Assembly: GCA_024234635.1 (NCBI GenBank)
Contig: JACKNX010000006.1
Location: 62,001 to 126,000, forward strand
Direction: 5' to 3'
DNA length: 64,000 nt
Source of the DNA: Pseudomonadales bacterium
GTDB taxonomy: Bacteria; Pseudomonadota; Gammaproteobacteria; Pseudomonadales; Azotimanducaceae
Numbering within the stretch: the stretch's first letter is position 1; each line of letters begins with the position of its first letter. Below are positions 50,565 through 59,223 of the stretch, one piece after another. Both the position numbers and the translations under genes were made by a program. Under the pieces are notes generated by a model. It searched no databases. It was not told the origin of the DNA and saw only the letters and a list, made by a program, of their open reading frames with translations.

Positions 50565-51422
50565 ATGAAACCAACACTGGATGAGGTGGTTCGCGAAGCG
50601 GAGTCAACGATGTCCATGCCGCGATCGGCAATGCACATCCATGAACTGTCGATTTCCTCGGATACCAGGCGTGACGACATGGTCGCCGCGATTGAGTCCG
50701 ACCCGGCCTTTACCGCACGACTATTGCGCCTCGTAAATAGTAGCTGGTACTCGCGCGGCAGGACGATTACCGATCTCAAGCAGGCAGTCACCCGGGTCGG
50801 CTATCGTGAAATCGGTCAGCTTGCGCTGGCGATTGGCAGTGCCAAGGCCATGTCCCACATGGAAAGCGAGTTGATGCGGCTGAGCAGCTTCTGGGAGCAT
50901 AGCCTTGTTACCGCGACGCTGAGTCGGCGGTTGGCGCAGAGTCTGCCCGCCGTGAAAGACCAGGCCTTTGTATGTGGTCTGTTGCACGACGTTGGACAAC
51001 TTGTGCTGTTTCGCACCTGTCCCGCGCATATGGAAGAAGTCATCCGCACGACGCTGGATTACGACAACCGCAGTGAGTGTGACGTAGAAAAGGAAATCCT
51101 TGGGTTCGACCATACGGAAGTCGGCGCGGCGATCGGTGAGCGCTGGCGTTTGCCAGCGCCAATCATCCAGACCATGCGGTACCACCATCGGCCGGCCGAG
51201 GCTCCGGACAATCGGGAGATCGTTGCGGTAGTCGCGGTGGCAAACGTCATCGAAAGCAATGGCATGCCGGTGGGCGGTGATCTGGACGACACTGAGCTGC
51301 GCGCCATCCTGAAGCAGATCGACGGGGTGGTCAAAATCGATCTGGACGGCTATCCCGAACTGGAGACCCAGGCGCAGGAAGAGGCAGCCGAAACCATGGA
51401 CATGTTCCTGGCGGCGGACTGA
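50565..51422 (+). CDS. HDOD domain protein
   Basis: 285 residues of the HDOD (HD-related output domain) family. The N-terminal helix bundle has IESDPAFTARLLRLVNSSWYSRGRTITDLKQAVTRVGYREIGQLALAIG. The HD-like core is FWEHSLVTATLSRRLAQSL...CGLLHDVGQLVLF, and RYHHRP follows. HDOD proteins act in signal relays and often lack enzymatic activity. It lies beside and convergent to cheB, which supports a link with chemosensory signalling. Confidence 0.85.
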   Translation: MKPTLDEVVREAESTMSMPRSAMHIHELSISSDTRRDDMVAAIESDPAFTARLLRLVNSSWYSRGRTITDLKQAVTRVGYREIGQLALAIGSAKAMSHMESELMRLSSFWEHSLVTATLSRRLAQSLPAVKDQAFVCGLLHDVGQLVLFRTCPAHMEEVIRTTLDYDNRSECDVEKEILGFDHTEVGAAIGERWRLPAPIIQTMRYHHRPAEAPDNREIVAVVAVANVIESNGMPVGGDLDDTELRAILKQIDGVVKIDLDGYPELETQAQEEAAETMDMFLAAD

Positions 51423-51465
51423 TTCCGCGTTTGCTTGAGCCGGCAACAACCGCCTTTGGGGCGGG

Positions 51466-52545
51466 TTACGCCAGGCTGCGCAGGCAGGTCAGAATCTGTG
51501 GGGCAACGTGGTCGATTGGCATGATGGATTCAGCCGCACCGAGTTTGACCGCAGAGCCCGGCATTCCCCATACGACGCTGCTTTCCTCATCCTGGGCGAT
51601 CGTTCGACCGCCGGCCTGACGTATGTCCAGAAGACCCTGCGCGCCATCCTTGCCCATACCCGTGAGCAGAACGCCGACGACCAGGTTTCTGGCACAGCGC
51701 GCGACGGAATCGAACATGACGTCCACCGAAGGACGGTGACGGTTGACCGGCTCACCCTGATTCAGGCGGCAGACGAAATGCGCACCGTCCCGAACCACTT
51801 CGAGATGCTGGTCGCCGGGAGCGACATAGGCATGACCGGCCAGAATGCGATCCCCGTGGCGCGCTTCGGTTACGTTGAGCGCGCTGCAGTCGTTGAGACG
51901 GCGAGCGAACGATTCGCTGAAGGCGCCGGGGATGTGCTGTGTGATCACGATGCCTGGCATGTTGGCGGGCAGCCGCTCCATGCACAGTGCAATGGCCTCC
52001 GTGCCACCGGTTGATGCACCGATGGCTACCAGCGGCTGCAAGGCCGAATTGGCCGCGATTGGCGCATCTTCCAGCACGCGCGTCGTCTGGGTCTGACCGA
52101 GATGTCGCTTTGCCCGGTCCGCCAGTACGCGAACGTTTGCGTGCGCAGCGGCGAGGACCTTCTCCTGCAGCTCGCCCCGATAGCTGTCGAGTTCACGGCT
52201 GAGGTTGGTGCGTGGCTTGGGGAAGACATCAAACGCACCGAGACGCATCGCCTCCAGGCTCGCGTCTGCGCCCTTGCTGGTGAGCGTGGAAACCATGATC
52301 ACCGGCATCGGCCGCAGTGTCATGATTTTCCCGAGGAAGTTCAGCCCGTCCATACCGGGCATTTCGATGTCCAGGGTCAATACATCGGGATTGAGCTGCT
52401 TGATCTTGGCGCGTGCATCCTGGGCGTCGATGGCGGTACCCACCACGGATATCCGGGGGTGTGAATCCAGCAGGTGTGTGAGAAGTTTTCTCACGAGTGC
52501 GGAATCGTCGACGATCAGCGTTCGAACCGGTTGGCTGGCAGTCAT
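51466..52545 (-). CDS. cheB: CheB chemoreceptor methylesterase/glutaminase
   Basis: 359 residues: N-terminal receiver with acidic pair DD (13-14) and phosphorylated Asp59 (VLTLDIEMPGMDG), conserved Lys in FPKP, and a C-terminal methylesterase domain. The esterase triad is Ser in GASTGGTEA, His in TQHIPGAFSESFA and Asp in GMGKDGAQGL. Demethylates and deamidates MCP glutamates to reset the receptors. It overlaps the cheD stop by one base (TGATG). Last gene of the operon. Confidence 0.95.
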   Translation of the reverse strand: MTASQPVRTLIVDDSALVRKLLTHLLDSHPRISVVGTAIDAQDARAKIKQLNPDVLTLDIEMPGMDGLNFLGKIMTLRPMPVIMVSTLTSKGADASLEAMRLGAFDVFPKPRTNLSRELDSYRGELQEKVLAAAHANVRVLADRAKRHLGQTQTTRVLEDAPIAANSALQPLVAIGASTGGTEAIALCMERLPANMPGIVITQHIPGAFSESFARRLNDCSALNVTEARHGDRILAGHAYVAPGDQHLEVVRDGAHFVCRLNQGEPVNRHRPSVDVMFDSVARCARNLVVGVLLTGMGKDGAQGLLDIRQAGGRTIAQDEESSVVWGMPGSAVKLGAAESIMPIDHVAPQILTCLRSLA

Positions 52546-53162
52546 CAGAATAGCTCGATGTCCCCGGAAGGCGCGTTGGTGGAAACCGTCTTCCGATAGT
52601 TTTCTTCTTCAGCCGTGACATCCAGCTCCACGGCCCCCTGCAGGCGTTTGACCAGCATTTTCCCGGTCGTCACATCGTAGAGGACCCGGCGCGCGCATGC
52701 GTCGCCTACGTCCTGGGCGGCGATGGGCATGCCCTCGTTCTCCAGAAATTCGCGCACGAAGCGGATGTTGCGCTCGCCCACCGCAGCCGATGAGCGCATT
52801 ACGGCGCCGCCGCCGACAACCTTTACCTCGAGGTTGCGCCGCGACGCACCCCGCTTGTACAACTCGTTGAGCATTGCCTCCATGGCAAAGGAACCGTACC
52901 GATGTGGTGCATCGGCAGCAAAACCCGCCTGCGCGCCGTCGGCATCCGGCAGCATGAAGTGATTGACACCACCAACGCCCGCGCGGGTATCGCGTATGCA
53001 GGCGGAGACGCAGGAGCCCAGCACGGTTGCCAGAAGTTCACCGCCGGAGGAGACGTAATACTGGCCGGGCAGCACCTTGACGATCGTCGCCGCACGCGCG
53101 GCATCCCAGAAGCGCGGTACGTGTTCAAATCCGGGCGTTCCCTTGTTGAGCATCCTGCTCAT
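52545..53162 (-). CDS. cheD: CheD chemoreceptor glutamine deamidase
   Basis: 205 residues with catalytic Cys51 (LGSCVSACIRD) and His68 (GVNHFMLPD), and RRNLEVKVVGGGAVMRSSAAVGERNIRFVREFLENEGMP. The C-terminus ends SGDIELF, very like the ...HVELF end of the DxxxQ protein two genes upstream; a shared interaction tail is possible. It overlaps cheR by 4 bp (ATGA) and cheB by 1 bp. Confidence 0.92.
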   Translation of the reverse strand: MSRMLNKGTPGFEHVPRFWDAARAATIVKVLPGQYYVSSGGELLATVLGSCVSACIRDTRAGVGGVNHFMLPDADGAQAGFAADAPHRYGSFAMEAMLNELYKRGASRRNLEVKVVGGGAVMRSSAAVGERNIRFVREFLENEGMPIAAQDVGDACARRVLYDVTTGKMLVKRLQGAVELDVTAEEENYRKTVSTNAPSGDIELF

Positions 53163-53986
53163 GCGGTTTTCAGTTCGCTCCCTTCCAGCTTGCGGTAGGT
53201 CGTTCGGCCAATGAGTTTGAGGTGACCTTCATTCACCTTGATGGTTTCCGAGTGCCCCAGGAACAGCAGGCCGCCAGTCACCAGTTGCGCCGCGAATTTT
53301 CGGAACAGCATGGTCTGCGTATCCTGATCGAAGTAGATAAGGACGTTGCGGCAGAAGATGGCATGGAAGAGTGGCATTTTCGGCCAGTCGCGCAGGAGAT
53401 TGACCTGGGAAAACGTTATCGAATCGCGCAGATAGTCCTTGGCACGTACGAGGCCTTCATTGCGACCGACGCCACGCACGAAATGACGCCTTTGTGCAGC
53501 AGGATCGATGTCCTCGATCTCCACGTACTTGTATTCACCTCTCGTGGCGATTTCCAGGACCTGGGTGTCGATGTCCGTAGCCTGGATCTGGGTGCGTTCG
53601 AGTAAACCGGTGTCCGCCATGGTCATGGCGATCGAGTAGGGCTCCATGCCAGTGGAGCAGCCTGCCGACCAGATCCGCAGATCGCCCATGCGCCAGGTGT
53701 CGCCGATGGTTGGCAGCGTCTGGAAGTGGTGATTTTCCCGGAAGAACGACGTCAGATTTGTGGTTATCGCGTTGATGAAGTCCGTCTGTTCGCGCGCCAG
53801 ATTGGTTGTCAGGTAGCGCCCGTAGCTTGCCAGGTCCGGCAAGCCCAGTGCCCGCACACGACGAATGAGCCGGCTGATGATGAGGTGACGTTTCCCGGGG
53901 CCGAGTTGTATGCCGGTAAGCCGGTTTGCGTAGTCGCAGAAGAGTTTCAGGTCAGCGTCCGACAAATCCCTTGTTATCACGCTCAT
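53159..53986 (-). CDS. cheR: CheR chemoreceptor methyltransferase
   Basis: 275 residues. N-terminal helical domain (DLKLFCDYANRLTGIQLGPGKRHLIISRLIRRVR), then a SAM-dependent methyltransferase: TTNLTSFFRENHHF, IWSAGCSTGMEPYSIAMTM, ATDIDTQVLEIATRGEY, and NLLRDWPKMPLFHAIFCRNVLIYF. Methylates glutamates of the receptors. The matching CheR-docking pentapeptide is present at the ends of MCP-A and MCP-B (DWEEF). Confidence 0.95.
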   Translation of the reverse strand: MSVITRDLSDADLKLFCDYANRLTGIQLGPGKRHLIISRLIRRVRALGLPDLASYGRYLTTNLAREQTDFINAITTNLTSFFRENHHFQTLPTIGDTWRMGDLRIWSAGCSTGMEPYSIAMTMADTGLLERTQIQATDIDTQVLEIATRGEYKYVEIEDIDPAAQRRHFVRGVGRNEGLVRAKDYLRDSITFSQVNLLRDWPKMPLFHAIFCRNVLIYFDQDTQTMLFRKFAAQLVTGGLLFLGHSETIKVNEGHLKLIGRTTYRKLEGSELKTA

Positions 53987-53988
53987 GG

Positions 53989-54402
53989 TCAGAAAAGCTC
54001 CACATGCTCCGAGGCATCATTGCCCGGACTCCGGGTCGTTCTGTTTCTATCGACGGACTGGACGTTGAGCAGATGCTGGAGGCCGTCCGTGCCAGCACCG
54101 TTCTCACCTTCTGTTGCGTCCCCCAGAAGTCTGTCGACTGCCGTCAGTCGTTGGTGGGTGATATCGCTGTATTGCAGAAGGTGGATCATGTTGCCGAGAC
54201 GCGCGCGGATAGCAGCACAGCCGGTATGCAGTTCCGTCAACCCTGCCACCTCAACGTGCTCACGACCCCAGGCGTCCAGATCATCAACTCTGGTGGCAAG
54301 CTCTGAAAACGACACCGCGAGTTCGTCCATGCTGTGACGGTAGTCGTCGATGGACAGGCGGAGCAGTGCCATGGCCAGTGCGAGTTGATCGAAATGCGTC
54401 AC
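53989..54402 (-). CDS. Helical che-cluster protein with CheZ-like DxxxQ motif
   Basis: 137 residues, nearly all helical, with no annotated family I can name. Residues 77-86 read QYSDITHQRL. Compared with the E. coli CheZ active site DLTGQ (Asp143 and Gln147), the pair Asp80 and Gln84 has the same spacing. A flexible linker and a short C-terminal tail HVELF follow, as CheZ has a tail that docks CheY. It is shorter than CheZ (214). It lies between STAS and cheR in the che operon, where a CheY-P phosphatase is otherwise missing. A CheZ-like activity is inferred, not shown. Confidence 0.6.
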   Translation of the reverse strand: MTHFDQLALAMALLRLSIDDYRHSMDELAVSFSELATRVDDLDAWGREHVEVAGLTELHTGCAAIRARLGNMIHLLQYSDITHQRLTAVDRLLGDATEGENGAGTDGLQHLLNVQSVDRNRTTRSPGNDASEHVELF

Positions 54403-54408
54403 GGGTGA

Positions 54409-54687
54409 TCACTCCCAGCCCAGCTCGCCGCGCAAACCGGCCAGTTGCGCCACACTCCGTGCGTTGTCGGACACGCCATGCCACAGACAGTTGGCGCCCC
54501 GCTGCAGGAGGGTGCGCTTGAATGTCACCAGTGCCTGCAGGCCGGAGAGATCCCATCGGGTGGTTGCCGCCACGTCAATGTGCACCGTGTCCACGTCACT
54601 GGGGATGGACTGCATGGTTGCGACCAGGTCAGCCATCGCTGGCACGGTCATGGCGTCTGGGAGCACGAGGTTTGCTGCCGTTGTCAT
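54409..54687 (-). CDS. STAS-domain protein of the chemosensory cluster
   Basis: 92 residues: LVLPDAMTVPAMADLVATMQSI, TVHIDVAATTRWDLSGLQALVTFKRTLLQRGANCLWHGVS. A standalone STAS domain, with the segment DLSGLQAL at the site that carries the phosphorylated serine or threonine in related proteins. STAS genes are common next to MCP genes in chemosensory operons. The gene begins 3 bp after the MCP-A stop. Its first 80 bp are duplicated as a remnant near 56641-56720. Confidence 0.72.
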   Translation of the reverse strand: MTTAANLVLPDAMTVPAMADLVATMQSIPSDVDTVHIDVAATTRWDLSGLQALVTFKRTLLQRGANCLWHGVSDNARSVAQLAGLRGELGWE

Positions 54688-55539
54688 TGGTTAGAACTCT
54701 TCCCAGTCATCGCTGGCGGCGGACGCTGCACGTTGTGCAGGACGCGCTACCGGGCGGGAGGCGCCAGCGCGCCGCGCCGGTGGTACGGACCGACTGCGAA
54801 CCATCGGGGGGGCAAAGTCGTCCATTGCCTCGCCGACGCGGAAGAAGCTCACCAGTTCCTGCAGTCCGCGAGCCTGATCGGCGAGGGATTCACTGGCGGC
54901 GGCGGCTTCCTCAACCAGTGCCGCGTTCTGCTGTGTCATCTGATCCATCTGCTGCACGGCGCTGCTGACTTCCTGGATGCCGGAGGACTGTTCTTCGCTG
55001 GCCGCGGTGATCTCTTCGATGATGTCGCTGACCTTCTTTACGGAGGTGACGATGCGTCCGAGCGTGTCGCCGGTTTCATCGACCAGGCGCGAACCTTCGC
55101 TCACCTTTTCAACGCTATCCTTGATCAGGGCGGTGATCTCCTTGGCCGCCGCGGAGCTGCGTTGGGCAAGGTTGCGTACTTCCGAGGCGACCACGGCAAA
55201 CCCGCGTCCCTGTTCGCCGGCACGGGCGGCTTCCACCGCTGCGTTGAGCGCGAGCAGGTTGGTCTGGAAGGCAATCTCCTCGATGACGCCAATGATGTCG
55301 GAGATTTTCTTGCTGGAAGCGTTGATGGCGCCCATGGCGCTGATGGCGCGGGTAACGACGGCGCCACCTTTTTCGGCTTCGTCGCGGGCACCGGTACTGA
55401 GCTGGTTGGCCTGTTTGGCATTGTCGGCGTTCTGCTGCACGGTGGAGGTCAGTTCCTCCATGCTCGCGGCGGTTTCCTCAAGGTTGGACGCCTGCTGTTC
55501 CGTGCGGTGGCTGAGGTCGGTGTTGCCCTGCGCAATTTC
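54608..55539 (-). repeat. 932-bp near-identical duplication, copy A
   Basis: Same sequence as 56641-57572 at an offset of 2033 bp. I found one mismatch, at 54614 (A) versus 56647 (C), and identity otherwise where checked. It covers the 3' half of the MCP gene (signalling domain) and the first 80 bp of the STAS gene. Confidence 0.85.
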
Positions 55540-56517
55540 AGTGGTCGCTGAAGCGATGGCGTCTGACACCTCGTTGATGCGGATGACGGTATCCTTGAGT
55601 CGCTCCACACACTCGTTTACTGCGGATTGCAGAGCCTGGTACTGCACCGAATACTCGCCGTCCAGGGTGCTGGTCAGATCCCCATCGGCGATCTGTTGCA
55701 TCACTGCGCTGGTGGCTTCGAGTACCCGGCTACGCTCCTGCTGTTCCTTCCTGGCACCGGAAACATCGGTTGCAAACTTGATTACCTTGTACGGCTTGCC
55801 CGACACATCGAGGATCGGGTTGTAACTTGCCTGCAGCCACAGTTCCGCTCCGGATTTTGTGCGTCGTCTGTACTCGCCGCTGTCGAAATGGCCTTCTGCG
55901 AGTTTGGCCCAGAAACGCTTGTACTCGTCACTTTCGGCCTCGCTTCTGTCGACAAAGATACGATGGTGACGACCGATGATTTCATCGGCCGTGTAACCAG
56001 TGGCACGCAGGAAATTTTCGTTGGCATTGACAATGGTGCCATCCAGCTCGAACTCGATGATCGCCTGGGCGAGACCGATCGCCTGCATGATGCCGTCGAA
56101 CTCCAGTTCGCGTTGCTTCTCACTGGTAATGTCGGTCGCGAATTTGACGACTTTGATTGGTCTTCCATCGGCGTCGAATACAGGGTTGTAACTCGCCTGG
56201 AGCCAGACGGGGTGTCCTGCTTTCGCGTAGCGGAGAAATGTTCCGGTCAGAAACTCGCCACCGCGTAGTGACGACCAGAATTGCTGGTAGTCCGCGGAAG
56301 CGGCAGTCTTCCTGTCGACGAACTGACGATGGTGCAGTCCTGGCAGTTCCGCCATGGTATATCCCATCGTGTCGCAGAAGTTCTGGTTGGCGCGCAGGAC
56401 GGTTCCGTCGAGATCAAATTCGATGACCGCCTGGGCTTTGGAGATGGCGTTGAACAGGCTTTGCAGCTCGTTCTCACTACGGTTCTCGAGAAACGTCTTT
56501 TCTGACAAATCGCTCAT
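54691..56517 (-). CDS. Soluble chemoreceptor with two PAS domains (MCP-A)
   Basis: 608 residues, no membrane segment. PAS1 about 20-130 (AISKAQAVIEFDLDGTVLRANQNFCDTMGYT, HHRQFVDRK) and PAS2 about 145-255 (AIGLAQAIIEFELDGTIVNANENFLRATGYTADEIIGRHHRIFVDR) are near repeats of each other. These are followed by a linker and the signalling hairpin with tip IEEIAFQTNLLALNAAVEAARAGEQGRGFAVVASEVRNLAQ. The C-terminal DWEEF tethers CheR. Its signalling half is a copy of MCP-B's. Likely senses an internal redox or energy signal through PAS (haem or flavin), inferred from the family. Confidence 0.92.
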   Translation of the reverse strand: MSDLSEKTFLENRSENELQSLFNAISKAQAVIEFDLDGTVLRANQNFCDTMGYTMAELPGLHHRQFVDRKTAASADYQQFWSSLRGGEFLTGTFLRYAKAGHPVWLQASYNPVFDADGRPIKVVKFATDITSEKQRELEFDGIMQAIGLAQAIIEFELDGTIVNANENFLRATGYTADEIIGRHHRIFVDRSEAESDEYKRFWAKLAEGHFDSGEYRRRTKSGAELWLQASYNPILDVSGKPYKVIKFATDVSGARKEQQERSRVLEATSAVMQQIADGDLTSTLDGEYSVQYQALQSAVNECVERLKDTVIRINEVSDAIASATTEIAQGNTDLSHRTEQQASNLEETAASMEELTSTVQQNADNAKQANQLSTGARDEAEKGGAVVTRAISAMGAINASSKKISDIIGVIEEIAFQTNLLALNAAVEAARAGEQGRGFAVVASEVRNLAQRSSAAAKEITALIKDSVEKVSEGSRLVDETGDTLGRIVTSVKKVSDIIEEITAASEEQSSGIQEVSSAVQQMDQMTQQNAALVEEAAAASESLADQARGLQELVSFFRVGEAMDDFAPPMVRSRSVPPARRAGASRPVARPAQRAASAASDDWEEF

Positions 56518-56640
56518 TGTTGTCCCTTGTTTTCCGTACTTTGCAGGCTGCAGGTGCTTTGGTTGTACCCCATGCTCCCTGGTACCACCTGAGTGATGAA
56601 CTGGGGCGGCGGTCCTGCCGAATGTGCGTCGCTGGTTCTC

Positions 56641-56720
56641 GACTGCCTGGTTGCGACCAGGTCAGCCATCGCTGGCACGGTCATGGCGTCTGGGAGCACG
56701 AGGTTTGCTGCCGTTGTCAT
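56641..56720 (-). pseudogene. Truncated STAS gene remnant
   Basis: The 5' 80 bp of the STAS gene repeated, encoding the same first 24 residues (MTTAANLVLPDAMTVPAMAD and onward). The frame then continues into unrelated sequence until a stop at 56514, inside the MCP-A start region. A 68-codon chimeric frame remains (56514-56720). Left by duplication of the MCP-STAS segment; probably not functional. Confidence 0.75.
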
Positions 56721-57572
56721 TGGTTAGAACTCTTCCCAGTCATCGCTGGCGGCGGACGCTGCACGTTGTGCAGGACGCGCTACCGGGCGGGAGGCGCCAG
56801 CGCGCCGCGCCGGTGGTACGGACCGACTGCGAACCATCGGGGGGGCAAAGTCGTCCATTGCCTCGCCGACGCGGAAGAAGCTCACCAGTTCCTGCAGTCC
56901 GCGAGCCTGATCGGCGAGGGATTCACTGGCGGCGGCGGCTTCCTCAACCAGTGCCGCGTTCTGCTGTGTCATCTGATCCATCTGCTGCACGGCGCTGCTG
57001 ACTTCCTGGATGCCGGAGGACTGTTCTTCGCTGGCCGCGGTGATCTCTTCGATGATGTCGCTGACCTTCTTTACGGAGGTGACGATGCGTCCGAGCGTGT
57101 CGCCGGTTTCATCGACCAGGCGCGAACCTTCGCTCACCTTTTCAACGCTATCCTTGATCAGGGCGGTGATCTCCTTGGCCGCCGCGGAGCTGCGTTGGGC
57201 AAGGTTGCGTACTTCCGAGGCGACCACGGCAAACCCGCGTCCCTGTTCGCCGGCACGGGCGGCTTCCACCGCTGCGTTGAGCGCGAGCAGGTTGGTCTGG
57301 AAGGCAATCTCCTCGATGACGCCAATGATGTCGGAGATTTTCTTGCTGGAAGCGTTGATGGCGCCCATGGCGCTGATGGCGCGGGTAACGACGGCGCCAC
57401 CTTTTTCGGCTTCGTCGCGGGCACCGGTACTGAGCTGGTTGGCCTGTTTGGCATTGTCGGCGTTCTGCTGCACGGTGGAGGTCAGTTCCTCCATGCTCGC
57501 GGCGGTTTCCTCAAGGTTGGACGCCTGCTGTTCCGTGCGGTGGCTGAGGTCGGTGTTGCCCTGCGCAATTTC
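56641..57572 (-). repeat. 932-bp near-identical duplication, copy B
   Basis: Partner of 54608-55539. It covers the signalling half of MCP-B and the truncated STAS start. The identity breaks at both edges, at the start of the unique sensor part (57572) and within the STAS codon series (56641). Confidence 0.85.
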
Positions 57573-58712
57573 GCCGGTAGCCTGTGCCATGCCTTCACAC
57601 GATTCGCGGATCTTCTGCACGATGTCGGTCAGCGTCCCCGCGCAACTGTTGACCGCTTCTTTGAGTGTTTCGAACTCGCCGCGGTAGCTGCTGTCGATTC
57701 GTGTCGCCAGATCGCCGGATGCTAGCGACTGCATGACTTCCGAGACATCCCGTAAGGGCGCCTGGAAGGCATCCATCATCTCGTTGATGCCTTTGGCCAT
57801 GCGCAGCATGAATCCGGTGTAATCGTTGGTACGGATACGTTGATCGAGCCGACCTTGGAGGGCAGCTTCGATCACCGTCTGCAGGTCACGCTCGCCAGCT
57901 TTCTGAGCCGTGATGTCCTTCCATTCCACCATGTTGCCGATGTAGTTGCCGTGGGCATCGGTTATCGCGGTTGCGTTGACCTCGAATTCCAGGTCGGCAA
58001 CGCTGATTTCGGCACGGGCAGGCAAGCTGGCAGGATTGCCAAGTAGCCGTCGCTGGTGTTCCGGATTTTTGTGGAACTGATCGATGTTTGAGCCAACCAG
58101 TCGTTTCGCATCGAAGCCGGGGAACACCGCGCGCAACTCGTGCTGGCGTTCCAGCAGAAGACGCTCGACGCTGGGATTGACGTAGACGATATCAAGGTTC
58201 TCGTCGCACAGCATGATGGCGGTGTCGGCACCGTCGATAGCCGAGCGCAGGCGGCCAGCTTCCAGTTCGGCCTTGCGCGACGCGGTGACGTCATGCCACT
58301 CCAGCGTGCAGCCGATGTAGTTGCCTTGTTCGTCGATCTGTGCGGACACATTGATGTTGAAGGTGAGCTCCCCGACCTGGATATCGGTGGAAAACGGGAG
58401 GTTCCGCGGATCGTCGAGCAACTTCCTTTGGTGCTGGGGATTCTTGTGGAAGATGTCGATACACGTGCCGATGATCTGCTGGCTGGAGAATCCCCTGAAA
58501 AGCGTGGACAGCACGGTCTCGTGCTTTTGCATGAGGTCTCGCGTTGCCCGGTTCGCGTAGGTGATGACCAGGTTTCTGTCCACCATCATTACCGCGGTCA
58601 ACGTGTTCTCGATGGCCGACGCGAATATGTTGGAGGAAGGAAGACGGGGGGCGTCGATACCCATTCCGCTTGCCGTACTGTCAGTCCTTTCTCCCAGAAT
58701 CATGCCGCTCAT
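56724..58712 (-). CDS. Soluble chemoreceptor with two PAS domains (MCP-B)
   Basis: 662 residues, no membrane segment. Two PAS-type domains (VMMVDRNLVITYANRATRDL...FHKNPQHQRKLLDDP, and IMLCDENLDIVYVNPSVERLLL...FHKNPEHQRRLLGNP) each end with EWHDVT or EWKDIT. A HAMP-like linker (GRLDQRIRTNDYTGF) follows, and the same signalling hairpin as MCP-A. It ends DWEEF. The start ATG 58712 overlaps the cheW stop (TGATG), with AGGGAAG upstream. Sensor part differs from MCP-A, so the two receptors feed the same signalling module with different inputs. Confidence 0.92.
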   Translation of the reverse strand: MSGMILGERTDSTASGMGIDAPRLPSSNIFASAIENTLTAVMMVDRNLVITYANRATRDLMQKHETVLSTLFRGFSSQQIIGTCIDIFHKNPQHQRKLLDDPRNLPFSTDIQVGELTFNINVSAQIDEQGNYIGCTLEWHDVTASRKAELEAGRLRSAIDGADTAIMLCDENLDIVYVNPSVERLLLERQHELRAVFPGFDAKRLVGSNIDQFHKNPEHQRRLLGNPASLPARAEISVADLEFEVNATAITDAHGNYIGNMVEWKDITAQKAGERDLQTVIEAALQGRLDQRIRTNDYTGFMLRMAKGINEMMDAFQAPLRDVSEVMQSLASGDLATRIDSSYRGEFETLKEAVNSCAGTLTDIVQKIRESCEGMAQATGEIAQGNTDLSHRTEQQASNLEETAASMEELTSTVQQNADNAKQANQLSTGARDEAEKGGAVVTRAISAMGAINASSKKISDIIGVIEEIAFQTNLLALNAAVEAARAGEQGRGFAVVASEVRNLAQRSSAAAKEITALIKDSVEKVSEGSRLVDETGDTLGRIVTSVKKVSDIIEEITAASEEQSSGIQEVSSAVQQMDQMTQQNAALVEEAAAASESLADQARGLQELVSFFRVGEAMDDFAPPMVRSRSVPPARRAGASRPVARPAQRAASAASDDWEEF

Positions 58713-59203
58713 CAGATTTCTTCCCTGACGAGCTTGTCGATGTCCAGAAGAATCACCATTTTGTCGTCGACACTCGCAATTCCCTGCACGAAGGACGTAT
58801 CGACGGCGGATCCGAAGTCGGGTGACGGGTGAACGCCCTCCGATTGGATGTTGTAGACGTCGGATACGGTGTCGACGACAAGGCCGATCGTGCGCTCCCG
58901 GTCCGCGCACTGGGCGCGTACGACAATCACCACCGTCAGCTGGTTGTATTCCACCCGTTCCATGCCGAAACGCAGCCGAAGGTCAACGACGGGTATGACG
59001 TTGCCGCGCAGGTTGATGACGCCCAGCACGTGCGGCGGCGTGTTCGGAATCTGCGTAGCATTTTCCAGTCCCTTGATTTCCCGCACGCGGAGGATATCAA
59101 TGCCATATTCTTCGCCAGCGAGCATGAATGTCAGATACTGATTGCCCGCTGACTGGCTTTCTATGCCCGCCTGCAGTTTTTGACTGATGGCAAGATTGCT
59201 CAA
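58712..59203 (-). CDS. cheW: CheW adaptor protein
   Basis: 163 residues coupling receptors to CheA. Two SH3-like halves: YLTFMLAGEEYGIDILRVREIKGLENATQIPNTPPHVLGVINLRGNVIPVVDLRLRFG, then RTIGLVVDTVSDVYNIQSEGVHPSPDFGSAVDTSFVQGIASVDDKMVILLDIDKLV. All usual motifs are present. Its stop overlaps the MCP-B start, and cheA ends 20 bp upstream, so the three are translated together. Confidence 0.95.
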   Translation of the reverse strand: MSNLAISQKLQAGIESQSAGNQYLTFMLAGEEYGIDILRVREIKGLENATQIPNTPPHVLGVINLRGNVIPVVDLRLRFGMERVEYNQLTVVIVVRAQCADRERTIGLVVDTVSDVYNIQSEGVHPSPDFGSAVDTSFVQGIASVDDKMVILLDIDKLVREEI

Positions 59204-59223
59204 TTTGCTCTCCTTGACTCTGG

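Noticed and set aside
54445..57725. Two identical-looking plus-strand frames opposite MCP-A and MCP-B
   Set aside because: They are shadows of the duplicated DNA. Their identity is useful only as support for the nucleotide-level duplication.
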